Shown here: one piece after another, positions 35,793 to 44,009 of the stretch | Layout: every line of letters begins with the position of its first letter | How positions within the stretch are numbered: position 1 is the first letter of the stretch | Source: Pseudocoprococcus catus | Lineage (GTDB): Bacteria > Bacillota > Clostridia > Lachnospirales > Lachnospiraceae | Direction: 5' to 3' | DNA length: 64,000 nucleotides | Assembly (NCBI RefSeq): GCF_019734885.1 | Contig: NZ_JAAXCM010000023.1 | Location: 128,586 to 192,585 of the forward strand | Translations under genes and position numbers: made by a program | The notes under the pieces: generated by a model | What the model was told of the DNA's origin: nothing | What the model saw: only the letters and a program-made list of their open reading frames with translations | Database searches by the model: none

Positions 35793-36338
35793 TTATGCAA
35801 ATGGAAGACAGTATGAAGATGCCCAATACCGTATTCTTTCCATTGCCTGTTCTTTCCCACATGCTACCCACAGCCATTCCAATAAAAATTCTGTAAGTAC
35901 CTGCTGTTTCTCTTTCTTCATAGTTACAAGTTCCAGCCAAAATGCTTTCATAAACTGATCTTTGTCGGAATCTGTTAGCTGTCTTAAAATTGCTTCCAGC
36001 CGTTTTTCTGGTTCTCCTTCTATCTTCCGGATTCTGAAAATATTCTTTCTGCTGCATGTTGGAAGTATCACAGGACAGGAGAACGCTTCTCTTGCCATAT
36101 CTACTGCCCAAAGTTCTTCCTCTTCCCATGGTGTAAACAGTGACAATCTGTAAACCCAGTGTGTGACCAGATATGTCATATTTCTGCGGACTGTCCCACG
36201 CTTTTGTAAAGCGGAAAAGATTCCTTGTATTCCCGTCTTTCCTTTTCCTGTGTTCTTTGCAGAGATCTCTTCTGCAATGGAAACCAGCATATTTGCGTAA
36301 TAAATTCCCAGTTCTTTCTTTCCTTTTTTATAATCCAT
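35793..36338 (-). CDS. Hypothetical protein
   Basis: 181 residues from ATG 36338 (AGGAGAGAAAAGAAT ahead); earlier in-frame codons lack a ribosome site. It is mostly helical and basic, with no membrane segment. The pattern WVYRLSLFTPWEEEELWAVDMAREAF is not one I recognise. It is co-directional with and between unknown genes of the element. Confidence 0.7.
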   Translation of the reverse strand: MDYKKGKKELGIYYANMLVSIAEEISAKNTGKGKTGIQGIFSALQKRGTVRRNMTYLVTHWVYRLSLFTPWEEEELWAVDMAREAFSCPVILPTCSRKNIFRIRKIEGEPEKRLEAILRQLTDSDKDQFMKAFWLELVTMKKEKQQVLTEFLLEWLWVACGKEQAMERIRYWASSYCLPFA

Positions 36339-36393
36339 ATTCTTTTCTCTCCTATATATACGGTAACCCAAATTTAATTTTTCTGATCTTCCC

Positions 36394-37656
36394 CTAATAA
36401 ACAAGATCCCCGGGAATGTCATATTCTCTCCACTTCATACTCGTGCATTTGGCAACTTTTTCTTCCAGCTCCACCATAGTTCTGCCGGATATTCCCTTGC
36501 TCTGTGCCAGGAAAAGAATTTCCCCAATCCCACAATACACTTCGTATGCGGTGCAGGGTGCATCACCAAAGGTTGCTTTAAAGCGGTCTACGATCTCTGC
36601 AACATTCTTTTTCCCAAACCCTTGTTTTGTCATAATTCCAATCATGGTATTGACTGGATACTCAATGGAAATAGCACACAGTTTTTCCACCGTCCCTTTC
36701 AATGCATTTTTATAGCATTCAAAAGTTGAAAGCAGATTTTCCGTAAACTGTTGAAATTCCACAGAATTATTGTGCCGCATCCGCATATCCGTTCCTAATG
36801 CAATCTTTCGTTGTCCCTCCATCAGGCTGTAAAAAATATTGGCACCTGATGCTGCCACATCGGAAGATGTGATGCGTATGGTAGCTGTAAGTTTCTCTTT
36901 TACCTGCTTTCCATACTTTTCCATGATTTCCCCATACACTTCTTCCAGCCGATGATCTTCAATCTGCCAGATTGCCGATACCATAGTCTGGTCCGCATAC
37001 CCTTCTAAAAAGGTACTCTTTTTATACTCTCCACGTATGTAAACACTGGCAAGCATAAAAACCTCCGGTAAGGGATATACCTGATACCCGTTTTTTTCTG
37101 CTGAATGCACTGCCCGAACCTTTCCTTCTGAAACACGGAGCAATGCTTTCCCTTTTGCGACTTTCAAACACTGATTCAGGATTTCCGCAAGTACCGCAGG
37201 CTCTACACTGGACAATGCCGCACCGCTGATTCTGGCCCTGCTTTCTAAAGTTGGGATTGCAGAACTCCCCAGTTGGTATGCTTCTGTCTGATTGGTTTTC
37301 AATAAAAGACGGGAATGGTTCTTTGTATCTCGTAATACTTCCATACAGATACGCTCTTCTTTACTCTCAGGCTTTTCCAGTATCTGTCCTGCTTCGTATA
37401 CTCGTAATTCTTTACTTGGAACCTCAAACCATGTTGCCCGTTTTTCAACCTCTTCCAGATATTGATGCAATTCCACTTCTTTTAAAAATGATTTTGAGAA
37501 GTTATCTGCATACCATGTTCCCGTAGGTGTATTATGCAGCTTTAAACAAATCTTCCATCCACCTTCTACAGCACGAAACAGATAACCTTCCTGTTTCATT
37601 TTCTCCATCTCTTCCTTACTTGGCAGACTCCCTTCCCATAGAATACTTGTCTGCAT
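36394..37656 (-). CDS. DUF932-like protein of the conjugative element
   Basis: 420 residues from ATG 37656 (GGAGGCGAACCT ahead). The middle and C-terminal parts (NSVEFQQFTENLLSTFECYK; VAEIVDRFKATFGD; ISGRTMVELEEKVAKC) look like DUF932-type proteins often found on plasmids and conjugative elements, though I hold that assignment loosely. No catalytic motif is visible. Its start overlaps the upstream gene by 41 bp, which suggests coupled translation. Confidence 0.7.
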   Translation of the reverse strand: MQTSILWEGSLPSKEEMEKMKQEGYLFRAVEGGWKICLKLHNTPTGTWYADNFSKSFLKEVELHQYLEEVEKRATWFEVPSKELRVYEAGQILEKPESKEERICMEVLRDTKNHSRLLLKTNQTEAYQLGSSAIPTLESRARISGAALSSVEPAVLAEILNQCLKVAKGKALLRVSEGKVRAVHSAEKNGYQVYPLPEVFMLASVYIRGEYKKSTFLEGYADQTMVSAIWQIEDHRLEEVYGEIMEKYGKQVKEKLTATIRITSSDVAASGANIFYSLMEGQRKIALGTDMRMRHNNSVEFQQFTENLLSTFECYKNALKGTVEKLCAISIEYPVNTMIGIMTKQGFGKKNVAEIVDRFKATFGDAPCTAYEVYCGIGEILFLAQSKGISGRTMVELEEKVAKCTSMKWREYDIPGDLVY

Positions 37657-38221
37657 AGGTTCGCCTCCTTCCATTTGGCAGATATACAAAAACTTTCCTT
37701 TCCTGTAGGAAGTACAGCCGGTAATCTTCCAGACAAAGAAATATATCAAGGCCTGTTTGTTCCTTGACTTCTTGCAATTGGTCTATTTCTTTCTCATGGT
37801 TCGAAATCTTCCTAGGGAAAAGATAAATTTCTCCTTTTTGCTCCACCCTTTTCCCCACAGGTAAAAAATGCAATCCCTGATAGAGCATGCACTTTTTTCG
37901 ATTTGAAACCTCTCCTTTTTTCTGACTGAGAATCGTGATGATACACTTTTTTAGATACGCTTGTATCGTTACCCCTGTTAATACTTCGAAACAGGTTTCC
38001 ACTGACTCACGGTCTTTACTGCCCTGATAAGTTTTTAAAAGGTCAGTTACAATTCCGGTAATTTCAAAATCGGCACCCTCTAAAATATCTGCAAGTACCG
38101 TGTCAGCATCCCGAACGGCAGACTCATCTTCCATCTGCTTTTCTAAAAAAGTGAGCGTTTCAAACAGTTTTCTGGTTTTTCGCTGTTCGCTTAGCTTCTG
38201 TACATATTTCCTTTGGCACAT
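37616..38221 (-). CDS. Hypothetical protein at the head of the primase/ERF operon
   Basis: 201 residues from ATG 38221 (GGAAGGAGAAAAGA ahead). It is basic at the N-terminus, with an acidic middle (DADTVLADILEGADFEITGI), and has no known domain. It is the first gene after a consensus promoter (38428-38456) and a leader hairpin (38273-38312). A short overlapping frame (38160-38252) with a stronger ribosome site covers its start. Confidence 0.7.
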   Translation of the reverse strand: MCQRKYVQKLSEQRKTRKLFETLTFLEKQMEDESAVRDADTVLADILEGADFEITGIVTDLLKTYQGSKDRESVETCFEVLTGVTIQAYLKKCIITILSQKKGEVSNRKKCMLYQGLHFLPVGKRVEQKGEIYLFPRKISNHEKEIDQLQEVKEQTGLDIFLCLEDYRLYFLQERKVFVYLPNGRRRTYADKYSMGRESAK

Positions 38222-38252
38222 TCTTTTCTCCTTCCTTTCCGTTTTTTTGCAT
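38160..38252 (-). CDS. Possible 30-residue upstream reading frame overlapping the operon's first gene
   Basis: ATG 38252 follows AAAGGAGGAAAAC, a better site than that of the main gene. The frame (MQKNGKEGEKNVPKEICTEA...) ends at 38160, 61 bases inside the main gene in a different frame. It probably tunes translation of the downstream gene if it is used at all. Confidence 0.35.
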   Translation of the reverse strand: MQKNGKEGEKNVPKEICTEAKRTAKNQKTV

Positions 38253-38272
38253 GTTTTCCTCCTTTCACGCAC

Positions 38273-38312
38273 AAAAAAAGACACAAAAAAGAGCCATTGT
38301 CTTTTTGTGTCT
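38273..38312 (-). terminator. Terminator-like hairpin in the leader upstream of 38221
   Basis: AGACACAAAAAAGA (38279-38292) pairs with GTCTTTTTGTGTCT (38299-38312), with seven T following on the minus strand and the ribosome site right after. It lies about 110 bases downstream of the predicted transcription start, inside the leader. Confidence 0.75.
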
Positions 38313-38427
38313 GTCTATCTATGCGTTTAAAACGGTTGTTAAAAGTTCTCTTCCGGAAACATAGCCGGAACTAAATTTGACTTATGGAAAGCAATATGCT
38401 GTTTCCATATAAAATAAAGTCACTTAA

Positions 38428-38456
38428 AGATTAACACAATATATAGTACATGTCAA
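38428..38456 (-). promoter_or_regulatory. Promoter TTGACA-17-TAATCT
   Basis: Minus-strand -35 TTGACA (38456-38451) and -10 TAATCT (38433-38428), spaced exactly 17 bp, in the 350-bp gap between the cold-shock gene and the gene starting at 38221. Confidence 0.7.
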
Positions 38457-38570
38457 TCTTTCTATCCATGTATTTAGTAGCAAATACGGTTTTTTCACAA
38501 TTCCACACATATTTACCAGAATTTTTTTAACCGGGGACAGAAGCATTTTTATCTGCCCCCTTCCAGTCGT

Positions 38571-38810
38571 TTATTCTTCTTCCGATGTTTCTTCTGAGAT
38601 TGGAACAACACACTTTGCAATGCTTCGTCCCTTTTCATCTTCTTCAACCATAAAGGATACTTCCATATTGTTCCTCAAGGTTTTAAATCCTTCCGACTGG
38701 ATCTCACTGTAATGTACAAAGTAATCAATGCCATCTGCATCCACAAGAAAGCCATATCCTCTCTTTGCACTAAACCATTTTACAGTTCCTTTCATTTCTT
38801 TTCCTGCCAT
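38571..38810 (-). CDS. Cold-shock-domain protein
   Basis: 79 residues from ATG 38810 (GGAGAGATGACT ahead). It has the CSD signatures MKGTVKWFSAKRGYGFL (RNP1-like) and DYFVHYSEI (RNP2-like, with Y for the usual F), then an acidic tail SEETSEEE. The usual role is binding single-stranded RNA or DNA and acting as an RNA chaperone or antiterminator. Its presence among conjugation genes is notable because several units here carry leader terminators. Confidence 0.9.
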   Translation of the reverse strand: MAGKEMKGTVKWFSAKRGYGFLVDADGIDYFVHYSEIQSEGFKTLRNNMEVSFMVEEDEKGRSIAKCVVPISEETSEEE

Positions 38811-38836
38811 AGTCATCTCTCCTATTTATTATTATT

Positions 38837-38882
38837 TCGTGCATGTCGGCACGAAAGGAAGAGTGTGGGTTCGAACCACACT
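38837..38882. promoter_or_regulatory. Two tandem hairpins in the cold-shock gene leader
   Basis: TCGTGC/GCACGA (38837-38842, 38849-38854) and AGTGTGG/CCACACT (38862-38868, 38876-38882, loop GTTCGAA). They lie 27-72 bases upstream of the cold-shock start. On the plus strand the second is followed by a T run and would also act as a terminator in that direction. Confidence 0.55.
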
Positions 38883-38886
38883 TTTT

Positions 38887-39414
38887 TCACCGTTCTTCCT
38901 GTGGGATTTCTTCTGCCCCGTAAAAAACCTCATACATAAGTTCCCCTATTTTTGCAGCTTTTCCCTCCACCCGTTCCACTTTTCCAAAATAGAACCGGTA
39001 TGTTTTTCCAACCATGAGGTTTTTTTCTTTTTGTATCCGAATGCGGATCCGGCTTCCGTCTTTATCCTGTACAACTATCTGATACATTCTGCCCGGATAA
39101 TGTTTTCCCTTGACTGCAAGAACCTGTGCTTCCATAATCTCATATTCTCCTGTTTTCCCAATCTTCAGAAACTTGAAAATCTGATAAAACGAAAACACTG
39201 CCAATATCCAGGTAAGTATCAAAAAACTCGCTTCCTCAAATTGCACCCCCATATATGTACCGATTACAGCAATAAAAAAAGACAAAAGCCCTGCTTTCAG
39301 CATTTTATCTTTAAATAAAAATGGGATTTCTTCTGTTCCATCTAAATTTTTGATCATATATTGTGTCATGCTTTCCCACTGCTTCCTCCACCTTTTTTTC
39401 ATGTCCATCTCCAT
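38887..39414 (-). CDS. Small membrane protein of unknown function
   Basis: 175 residues with two hydrophobic helices (~41-60 and ~65-85), a cytoplasmic N-terminus of ~40 residues, and a strand-rich C-terminal domain (~95-175, DKDGSRIRIRIQKEKNLMVGKTYRFYFGKVERV) like a small OB or SH3-type barrel. The ribosome site is weak. It sits 21 bp after another membrane protein gene, and the pair may form a complex. Confidence 0.7.
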   Translation of the reverse strand: MEMDMKKRWRKQWESMTQYMIKNLDGTEEIPFLFKDKMLKAGLLSFFIAVIGTYMGVQFEEASFLILTWILAVFSFYQIFKFLKIGKTGEYEIMEAQVLAVKGKHYPGRMYQIVVQDKDGSRIRIRIQKEKNLMVGKTYRFYFGKVERVEGKAAKIGELMYEVFYGAEEIPQEER

Positions 39415-39435
39415 TTCTCTTTCTTACCTTTGGAA

Positions 39436-40092
39436 CTACAAAAGCAGACACAGAACTGCTTTTGGTATAAGATAAAAAAGAAAGCCGGCAAATGCCGGCC
39501 CGACCCAATGTTTCTTTGCTTTCTGTTTCCATACAGTCTGTTTTTTTGTTCCAATAATCCGTACTTTTCCAGGAACCAGCCACCGCAGCTTTAGATAGAA
39601 TTTCCGGAACGCTTCTTTGTCATACCCAAAAGAGCGCACCTGAAAAACAAGTGTTTCCCTTTCCTTCTTATCAAGCAGGATAAAACTCGTCTGTTCTGTC
39701 TCTTTCATTTTACGGATTACAATATAAAATTCCGGGATCCCCCTGCGGCTTCCCTCTACGATTTTTTCCATTTCTCTGTAAAAAATCCGGCAGACTTCAT
39801 AATGCTCATTTTTGTATGGCTGACGAATTACCAGACAATCCTCTTCTAATTTCATATAACAGCCTTTCGTCTGCATAATCCTTCCATTTGCTTTCAATGC
39901 TTCTTTTACCAAATAGAATCCCCAACTTGCTAAAATCAGGAATACACAGATACTCTCCCAAAAGCAATGGTTAAAAAGCAGGAAAAATCCCAGAAGTCCG
40001 GAAATTCCAAAACAGCTTCCCGCCCTTATCAGACATTTCTCTTTATAATCCAGAAGCCGATACATATCGTGTTCCGTGGCTTTCATTATCAT
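39436..40092 (-). CDS. Membrane protein of unknown function (PH-like pattern)
   Basis: 218 residues with two hydrophobic helices near ~28-68 and a third at the C-terminus. The middle domain has strands such as YMKLEEDCLVIRQPYKNEHYEVCRIFYREMEKI and FYIVIRKM, which recall bacterial PH-like domains; this is an impression only. The start lies inside the upstream gene (50-bp overlap). It is co-transcribed with the next membrane protein. Confidence 0.7.
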   Translation of the reverse strand: MIMKATEHDMYRLLDYKEKCLIRAGSCFGISGLLGFFLLFNHCFWESICVFLILASWGFYLVKEALKANGRIMQTKGCYMKLEEDCLVIRQPYKNEHYEVCRIFYREMEKIVEGSRRGIPEFYIVIRKMKETEQTSFILLDKKERETLVFQVRSFGYDKEAFRKFYLKLRWLVPGKVRIIGTKKQTVWKQKAKKHWVGPAFAGFLFYLIPKAVLCLLL

Positions 40093-40561
40093 GCGATTTT
40101 GTTTCTCCTTTCGGCTTTCCTTTTTGTTTCTTTTTTTCCATCTCTTTTCTCTCTTCTAACAATTCATTGGCTAAGCGTATGGTTTCCCTACAACGATAAG
40201 TACTAAACATGGCAACATGTGTCTCCTTTTCCGGAAGTGCCAGTTTTCCACTCAGCCAATGATATGTACTGTTTTTTGTCATATATCCCTGTGTCCAAAT
40301 TTCTCTTAATGCACGATGTGTCTGTATCCGAAGGTTTCGAAGTTCCCCATCCGCCATAATTCCAAGCGGTCTGTGGTTTTTCTGGTTCGCTGAAACATAA
40401 GCATTGCAGTCCGGATAACCACTACACACATAAAACATTGTTTCCGGGGTGAAAATTCTCTTTTCTCCATATAGATAGGAAGCTGGTCTTAAAACTGCCT
40501 TTTTCCCACAATATGGGCAGATTACCTCTGGAAGTTGCTTTCTATTTTTCTTTTTCTTCAT
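40043..40561 (-). CDS. Zinc-finger protein (DUF3268-like)
   Basis: 172 residues; the ATG at 40561 follows GAAAGGGGAAATTCG. An N-terminal zinc ribbon, ICPYCGKKAVLRPAS...MFYVCSGYPDCNAYV, resembles the topoisomerase-type C4 finger. A helical middle (LRIQTHRALREIW...MTKNSTYHWLSGKLAL) and a basic Lys-rich tail follow. Such proteins are frequent on conjugative elements and probably bind nucleic acid. The exact function is unknown. Confidence 0.8.
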   Translation of the reverse strand: MKKKKNRKQLPEVICPYCGKKAVLRPASYLYGEKRIFTPETMFYVCSGYPDCNAYVSANQKNHRPLGIMADGELRNLRIQTHRALREIWTQGYMTKNSTYHWLSGKLALPEKETHVAMFSTYRCRETIRLANELLEERKEMEKKKQKGKPKGETKSHDNESHGTRYVSASGL

Positions 40562-40601
40562 CGAATTTCCCCTTTCTGCTTTAGTCTATATCATGCATTA
40601 T

Positions 40602-40642
40602 AAAAAATTTGGCTTTCACGGTTCAATAGGTTTTCCAAATTT
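40602..40642 (-). terminator. Terminator after the S1-domain gene
   Basis: AAATTTGG (40605-40612) pairs with CCAAATTT (40635-40642), with T-rich sequence at the minus-strand end. It starts ten bases after the S1 gene stop. Confidence 0.65.
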
Positions 40643-40651
40643 TTTTTATTT

Positions 40652-41617
40652 TTAAGAATATTTTTTAATCAGCCTTGTAATGATTCCCTCTGCCACCTCA
40701 GAAGTTTCATTGATTCGTGTTACAACAAAGCCAATTTTATCTCGTTTTCCTGGAAGGGAAGCCATGTTGCACTCATGGGCAATAGCATTTACTCCAAGAT
40801 CTAAACGGATAAAGTACGTTCCCTTATAAACATCAACCACGATACCGGAATATTTTCCCTGGCGGTGGCATTTCTTTAAGTTGTCCTTATTGGTATTTTC
40901 CGTTGCTCCCTTCGCATCTACGGCTACTGTCATACTCTCCGCATCCGGCATTTCTATTTTGTTAACGCAGACCAGCACTAAATCTCCCACCTGAAATTTT
41001 TCTGTTGCATCTGGCATCCATTCCCATGCCATGTCTCTTGCACGCACAGAGCACTCTACACCAAACACTTCCAGACGGACTGCCTTTGGTGCTACAGCAA
41101 TGACTCTGGCCTCCACAATCCTTCCAGGATAAACCATTGGCTGCTCCTCTTCATTTTCTGTAAAATAGAAAATCTGTCGTTTCCGCAGCATCGCATCTTT
41201 TCGGGATGCCACTACGCTTCTGGAAGCCTCATCTAAATCTTTGATAATAAAATCAATATCTGCCCCAAGCATATTATTAGCAATCCTTACCTGGCGGTTC
41301 AATGTATCCGCATTTTCCCTTCCGTCTCCTTTTAAGTTAATCATCATTTCAGACATAGGGATTAAAATCCGGTAACCATTAAAATAAGTGACTGCTACTG
41401 TCCAGCCGCTTTCCAGTTTCTCAATACCACTTAACGGACCAGTCAGGATTTTCCGGGTTCGCTGGGCATTTAACAACTGATGCCATTTTGCCTCTTCTTT
41501 TTCCTGTGTACTTTCAATCGAAGCATCGACTTCAATCGTCAGGATTGAATTTTGTGTTACTGCTCTTGGAATTTCATTTTTTACTTCTTCTGTGATTGTT
41601 GTTTTCGTTTCTGCCAT
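40652..41617 (-). CDS. S1-type RNA-binding-domain protein
   Basis: 321 residues from ATG 41617 (AAGGAGGCTGTAT ahead). Two S1-like OB folds are visible: ~165-245 (VYPGRIVEARVIAVAPKAVRLEVFGVECSVRARDMAW...FQVGDLVLVCVNKI) and ~255-321 (GKYSGIVVDVYKGTYFIRLDLGVNAIAHECNM). The N-terminal ~110 residues (GWTVAVTYFNGYRILIPMSEMM) look like a third, divergent one. S1 domains bind RNA, so roles in translation or antitermination of the element's transcripts are possible. It is transcribed from a consensus promoter through a leader terminator. Confidence 0.85.
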   Translation of the reverse strand: MAETKTTITEEVKNEIPRAVTQNSILTIEVDASIESTQEKEEAKWHQLLNAQRTRKILTGPLSGIEKLESGWTVAVTYFNGYRILIPMSEMMINLKGDGRENADTLNRQVRIANNMLGADIDFIIKDLDEASRSVVASRKDAMLRKRQIFYFTENEEEQPMVYPGRIVEARVIAVAPKAVRLEVFGVECSVRARDMAWEWMPDATEKFQVGDLVLVCVNKIEMPDAESMTVAVDAKGATENTNKDNLKKCHRQGKYSGIVVDVYKGTYFIRLDLGVNAIAHECNMASLPGKRDKIGFVVTRINETSEVAEGIITRLIKKYS

Positions 41618-41645
41618 ATACAGCCTCCTTTTCTTCATCAAAAAA

Positions 41646-41682
41646 GGCACAAAAAAACAGCCCTCTGGCTGCTTTCTGTGCC
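41646..41682 (-). terminator. Terminator hairpin in the leader of the S1 gene
   Basis: An inner stem CAGCC/GGCTG (41658-41662, 41667-41671) and an outer GGCAC/GTGCC (41646-41650, 41678-41682). Seven T follow the inner stem on the minus strand. It begins only about 11 bases after the predicted start of transcription and ends shortly before the ribosome site. Confidence 0.8.
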
Positions 41683-41699
41683 TGATTATTTACACTATC

Positions 41700-41728
41700 A
41701 TCATAAAACATTCCGTTTTGCCTGTCAA
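41700..41728 (-). promoter_or_regulatory. Promoter TTGACA-17-TATGAT
   Basis: Minus-strand -35 TTGACA (41728-41723) and -10 TATGAT (41705-41700), exactly 17 bp apart, between the gene ending at 41780 and the leader terminator of the S1 gene. Confidence 0.8.
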
Positions 41729-41779
41729 TTCCGATTGTGTTGCAATGTTATCGCAATTTCTTATTTTTGCAATCGCTTT

Positions 41780-42076
41780 TCAATTTTCCAACTTTTTTAA
41801 ACCTTCTTCCCACCGGATACGGGAAAAATACCAGATTTTTCCCTGGATTCTCCGGCAGATTTGATTCTCCTCCAAATACTGGAAACTGCTCTGCTCTGGA
41901 TTGTCTTTATCCCAGTTTGTCTTTTCATAGAATTCTTCCGGTGTATCATAAATCTCCACACACTGTTTTGCCAAGTCAGCCTTTTCTACTTCTGTTTCCC
42001 TGATGTAGATCCCAAATTCTCTTAAGAGCAATTTTAAAAAAGTATATTTTACCAGTGCATTTTTCTCCATATTCAT
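41780..42076 (-). CDS. Hypothetical protein next to the coupling-protein gene
   Basis: 98 residues. Helical N-terminus (ALVKYTFLKLLLREFG), acidic middle (DNPEQSSF), basic C-terminus. It has no recognised domain. The start is six bases after the VirD4 stop, with AAGG in the overlap, so it is probably translated with it. Function unknown. Confidence 0.7.
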   Translation of the reverse strand: MNMEKNALVKYTFLKLLLREFGIYIRETEVEKADLAKQCVEIYDTPEEFYEKTNWDKDNPEQSSFQYLEENQICRRIQGKIWYFSRIRWEEGLKKLEN

Positions 42077-42082
42077 ACAGCC

Positions 42083-43909
42083 TTAATCTCCACCTCCATC
42101 TGTACTTTTCTGAAACAAATCTTCTACTTTGTATACAGTTGTCTGCTTTTCATTTTTCCTTACAGACTTTTTCGGCGGTTCCCCTTGTAATGTCAGAGGT
42201 TCCGATTCCTGTTCTTCCCTGCTTTCTTCTGCCTGTTTTCTTTCAAAACGCTCAACCGCTTCCCTCTCCTGCTCCAATATCTGAAACTGATTTTTTTCTG
42301 CTTCCATTTCCCGATACCATTTCGGAATATGTTCATTTGTTTTTTCCAACTTCAGATGTTTTGCATCTGGATGTTCCGTATAATCCATTTTCCGAAGTTT
42401 TAGCACTTTCTGTCCACGGATAATCAAAAGCATCTGATCAATGGGAAAACGTAATACTTCATCAGGAAGCAGCAGCATTCTTTTTCCTACGGAAGAAGTC
42501 TCTGCGTATTCCGGCACATAATCTGTCATGCGTATAGTATAATAGCTTTTCCGCATAGATGCAACGGAAACCGTAATCTCTCCAGAACGGGAACTGTAAT
42601 AAGTAGCAGTTGTCATATCATTGCACCCTAAAAATAAAGACATATCACAACCGCCAAGTATTTCTTCCCATTGTCCTTCCGGATATCGGTTCATCATCTG
42701 TGGGATATTCTGAAAGATAATACTCATGCCGATTCCCCTGCTTCGTGCGGTTGCCAATTTCTTTTTAAAATCCGGAATCACTCCGATGTTCGGAAATTCA
42801 TCTAAGATAAAGCACATGGGAACCGGAAGTTTCCGATCTTCCATTCGATCTGCCAGTCTCACCAATTTGATGCTAAGAAATGAGGTAAACAGTGTTGCCA
42901 AAACATCATATGTAGAATCCTGATCTGATGTAATGCAAAAATAAGCACACTTTTGTTTTCCCGGAAGTGTCAGGTCAAAATCCCCATGACTGGTTATCTG
43001 CTGTACCAGTTTATTCTGCATAATCTGCAAACGGGTTCCAAGTCCCAATACCGCATTTCCTTTTACCTTTTCTGCCTTTGAAAAAAGCTGATATGGTCCT
43101 CTTGCCGGGTGTGTTGTCGGCAGACGTTCAAAAATAGCATCTAGCATTTCTACCGATTTATTCAGCAGCAGTTTATATGCTTCTGGAAATGTTTTTTTCC
43201 CCACTGGATATTCTTCATATACATACAGGCACAGCGCTTTCAGCAAATCCATTTCTACGTTATCATAAAAATGGTCAAATTTATCAGTTGTGTTCCGGAT
43301 CACGACGTCAACAAACACATCTATCAGGCTTCCATCATCAATTTCCGCAAGACAGTCCCAGGCATCACTGTTTACAAGGTCTATCAGATTTAACTGTTTT
43401 ACAATATAGCCCTCTTCCCGCAAATATCCTGCTAAATCTTCATACAACTCTGATTTTGGATCGGTAAGATACATGGACTCTCCACGACGCACGCACTGCA
43501 ATGCCATATTTCTTGCAAATGCTCTTGATTTCATACTTCCCTGGCTGCCACAAACTGCTAGATTCCTATTCAGTCTGGAATCTATCGGAAGGCTTACGTA
43601 TTCTCCATTTTCTAAATCCTTTCCAAAAATAATCCCCAGAACGTCTTGTAAGTTCTGGTCTGCGTTTAAAATTTCTTTTTGTTCCTCCGGCTTCATATAT
43701 CCGGCTGTACCATAGGTTCCCTTTACCGAATAATCAAAGTTCCGTTCATCTGTTTCTGAAATATCCTTTTCCTTTCCTCTCCAGATAATGAGCATACCCA
43801 AAAGCAGCATACATAAAAATGCTACTACGGAACTTTGAAGTCCTGTTGCTGTTGTAAAGCCTCTCCAAATGCATACAAACGGGTTTAGTACTACAACTGA
43901 ATGAGACAA
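42083..43909 (-). CDS. VirD4/TraG-type conjugation coupling protein
   Basis: 608 residues from the TTG at 43909. It has a membrane helix (~25-43), Walker A-like GSQGSMKSRAFARN, Walker B LPVPMCFILDEFPNIG, and the P-loop family motif RSRGIGMSIIFQNIPQM. It couples processed DNA to the mating pore. In-frame coding continues upstream through another hydrophobic segment (KKIGFGVLLATLTVYFGG), and VirD4 proteins usually have two N-terminal helices. The true start is therefore probably near 44008, where AGGAGG is followed six bases later by ACG rather than ATG. The TTG start would delete the first helix. Confidence 0.93.
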   Translation of the reverse strand: MSHSVVVLNPFVCIWRGFTTATGLQSSVVAFLCMLLLGMLIIWRGKEKDISETDERNFDYSVKGTYGTAGYMKPEEQKEILNADQNLQDVLGIIFGKDLENGEYVSLPIDSRLNRNLAVCGSQGSMKSRAFARNMALQCVRRGESMYLTDPKSELYEDLAGYLREEGYIVKQLNLIDLVNSDAWDCLAEIDDGSLIDVFVDVVIRNTTDKFDHFYDNVEMDLLKALCLYVYEEYPVGKKTFPEAYKLLLNKSVEMLDAIFERLPTTHPARGPYQLFSKAEKVKGNAVLGLGTRLQIMQNKLVQQITSHGDFDLTLPGKQKCAYFCITSDQDSTYDVLATLFTSFLSIKLVRLADRMEDRKLPVPMCFILDEFPNIGVIPDFKKKLATARSRGIGMSIIFQNIPQMMNRYPEGQWEEILGGCDMSLFLGCNDMTTATYYSSRSGEITVSVASMRKSYYTIRMTDYVPEYAETSSVGKRMLLLPDEVLRFPIDQMLLIIRGQKVLKLRKMDYTEHPDAKHLKLEKTNEHIPKWYREMEAEKNQFQILEQEREAVERFERKQAEESREEQESEPLTLQGEPPKKSVRKNEKQTTVYKVEDLFQKSTDGGGD

Positions 43910-44009
43910 CCTTTCTAAAAAACCTCCAAAATAGACAGTTAATGTGGCAAGCAGAACACCAAAACCGATTTTCTTGCATCTGTCTCTCTGTTCTTTTTTC
44001 TCTTTCGTT

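Noticed and set aside
38857-38890. GTGTGG-GTTCGAA-CCACAC looks like the T-arm and 3' end of a tRNA
   Set aside because: There is no anticodon arm, D-arm or matching 5' acceptor strand upstream. The stem is a simple hairpin in the cold-shock gene leader.
43746-43979. ATG-initiated 77-codon minus-strand frame at the start of virD4
   Set aside because: It lies in a different frame from the VirD4 protein and overlaps its N-terminal coding region. The Cys/Phe-rich product has no ribosome site.
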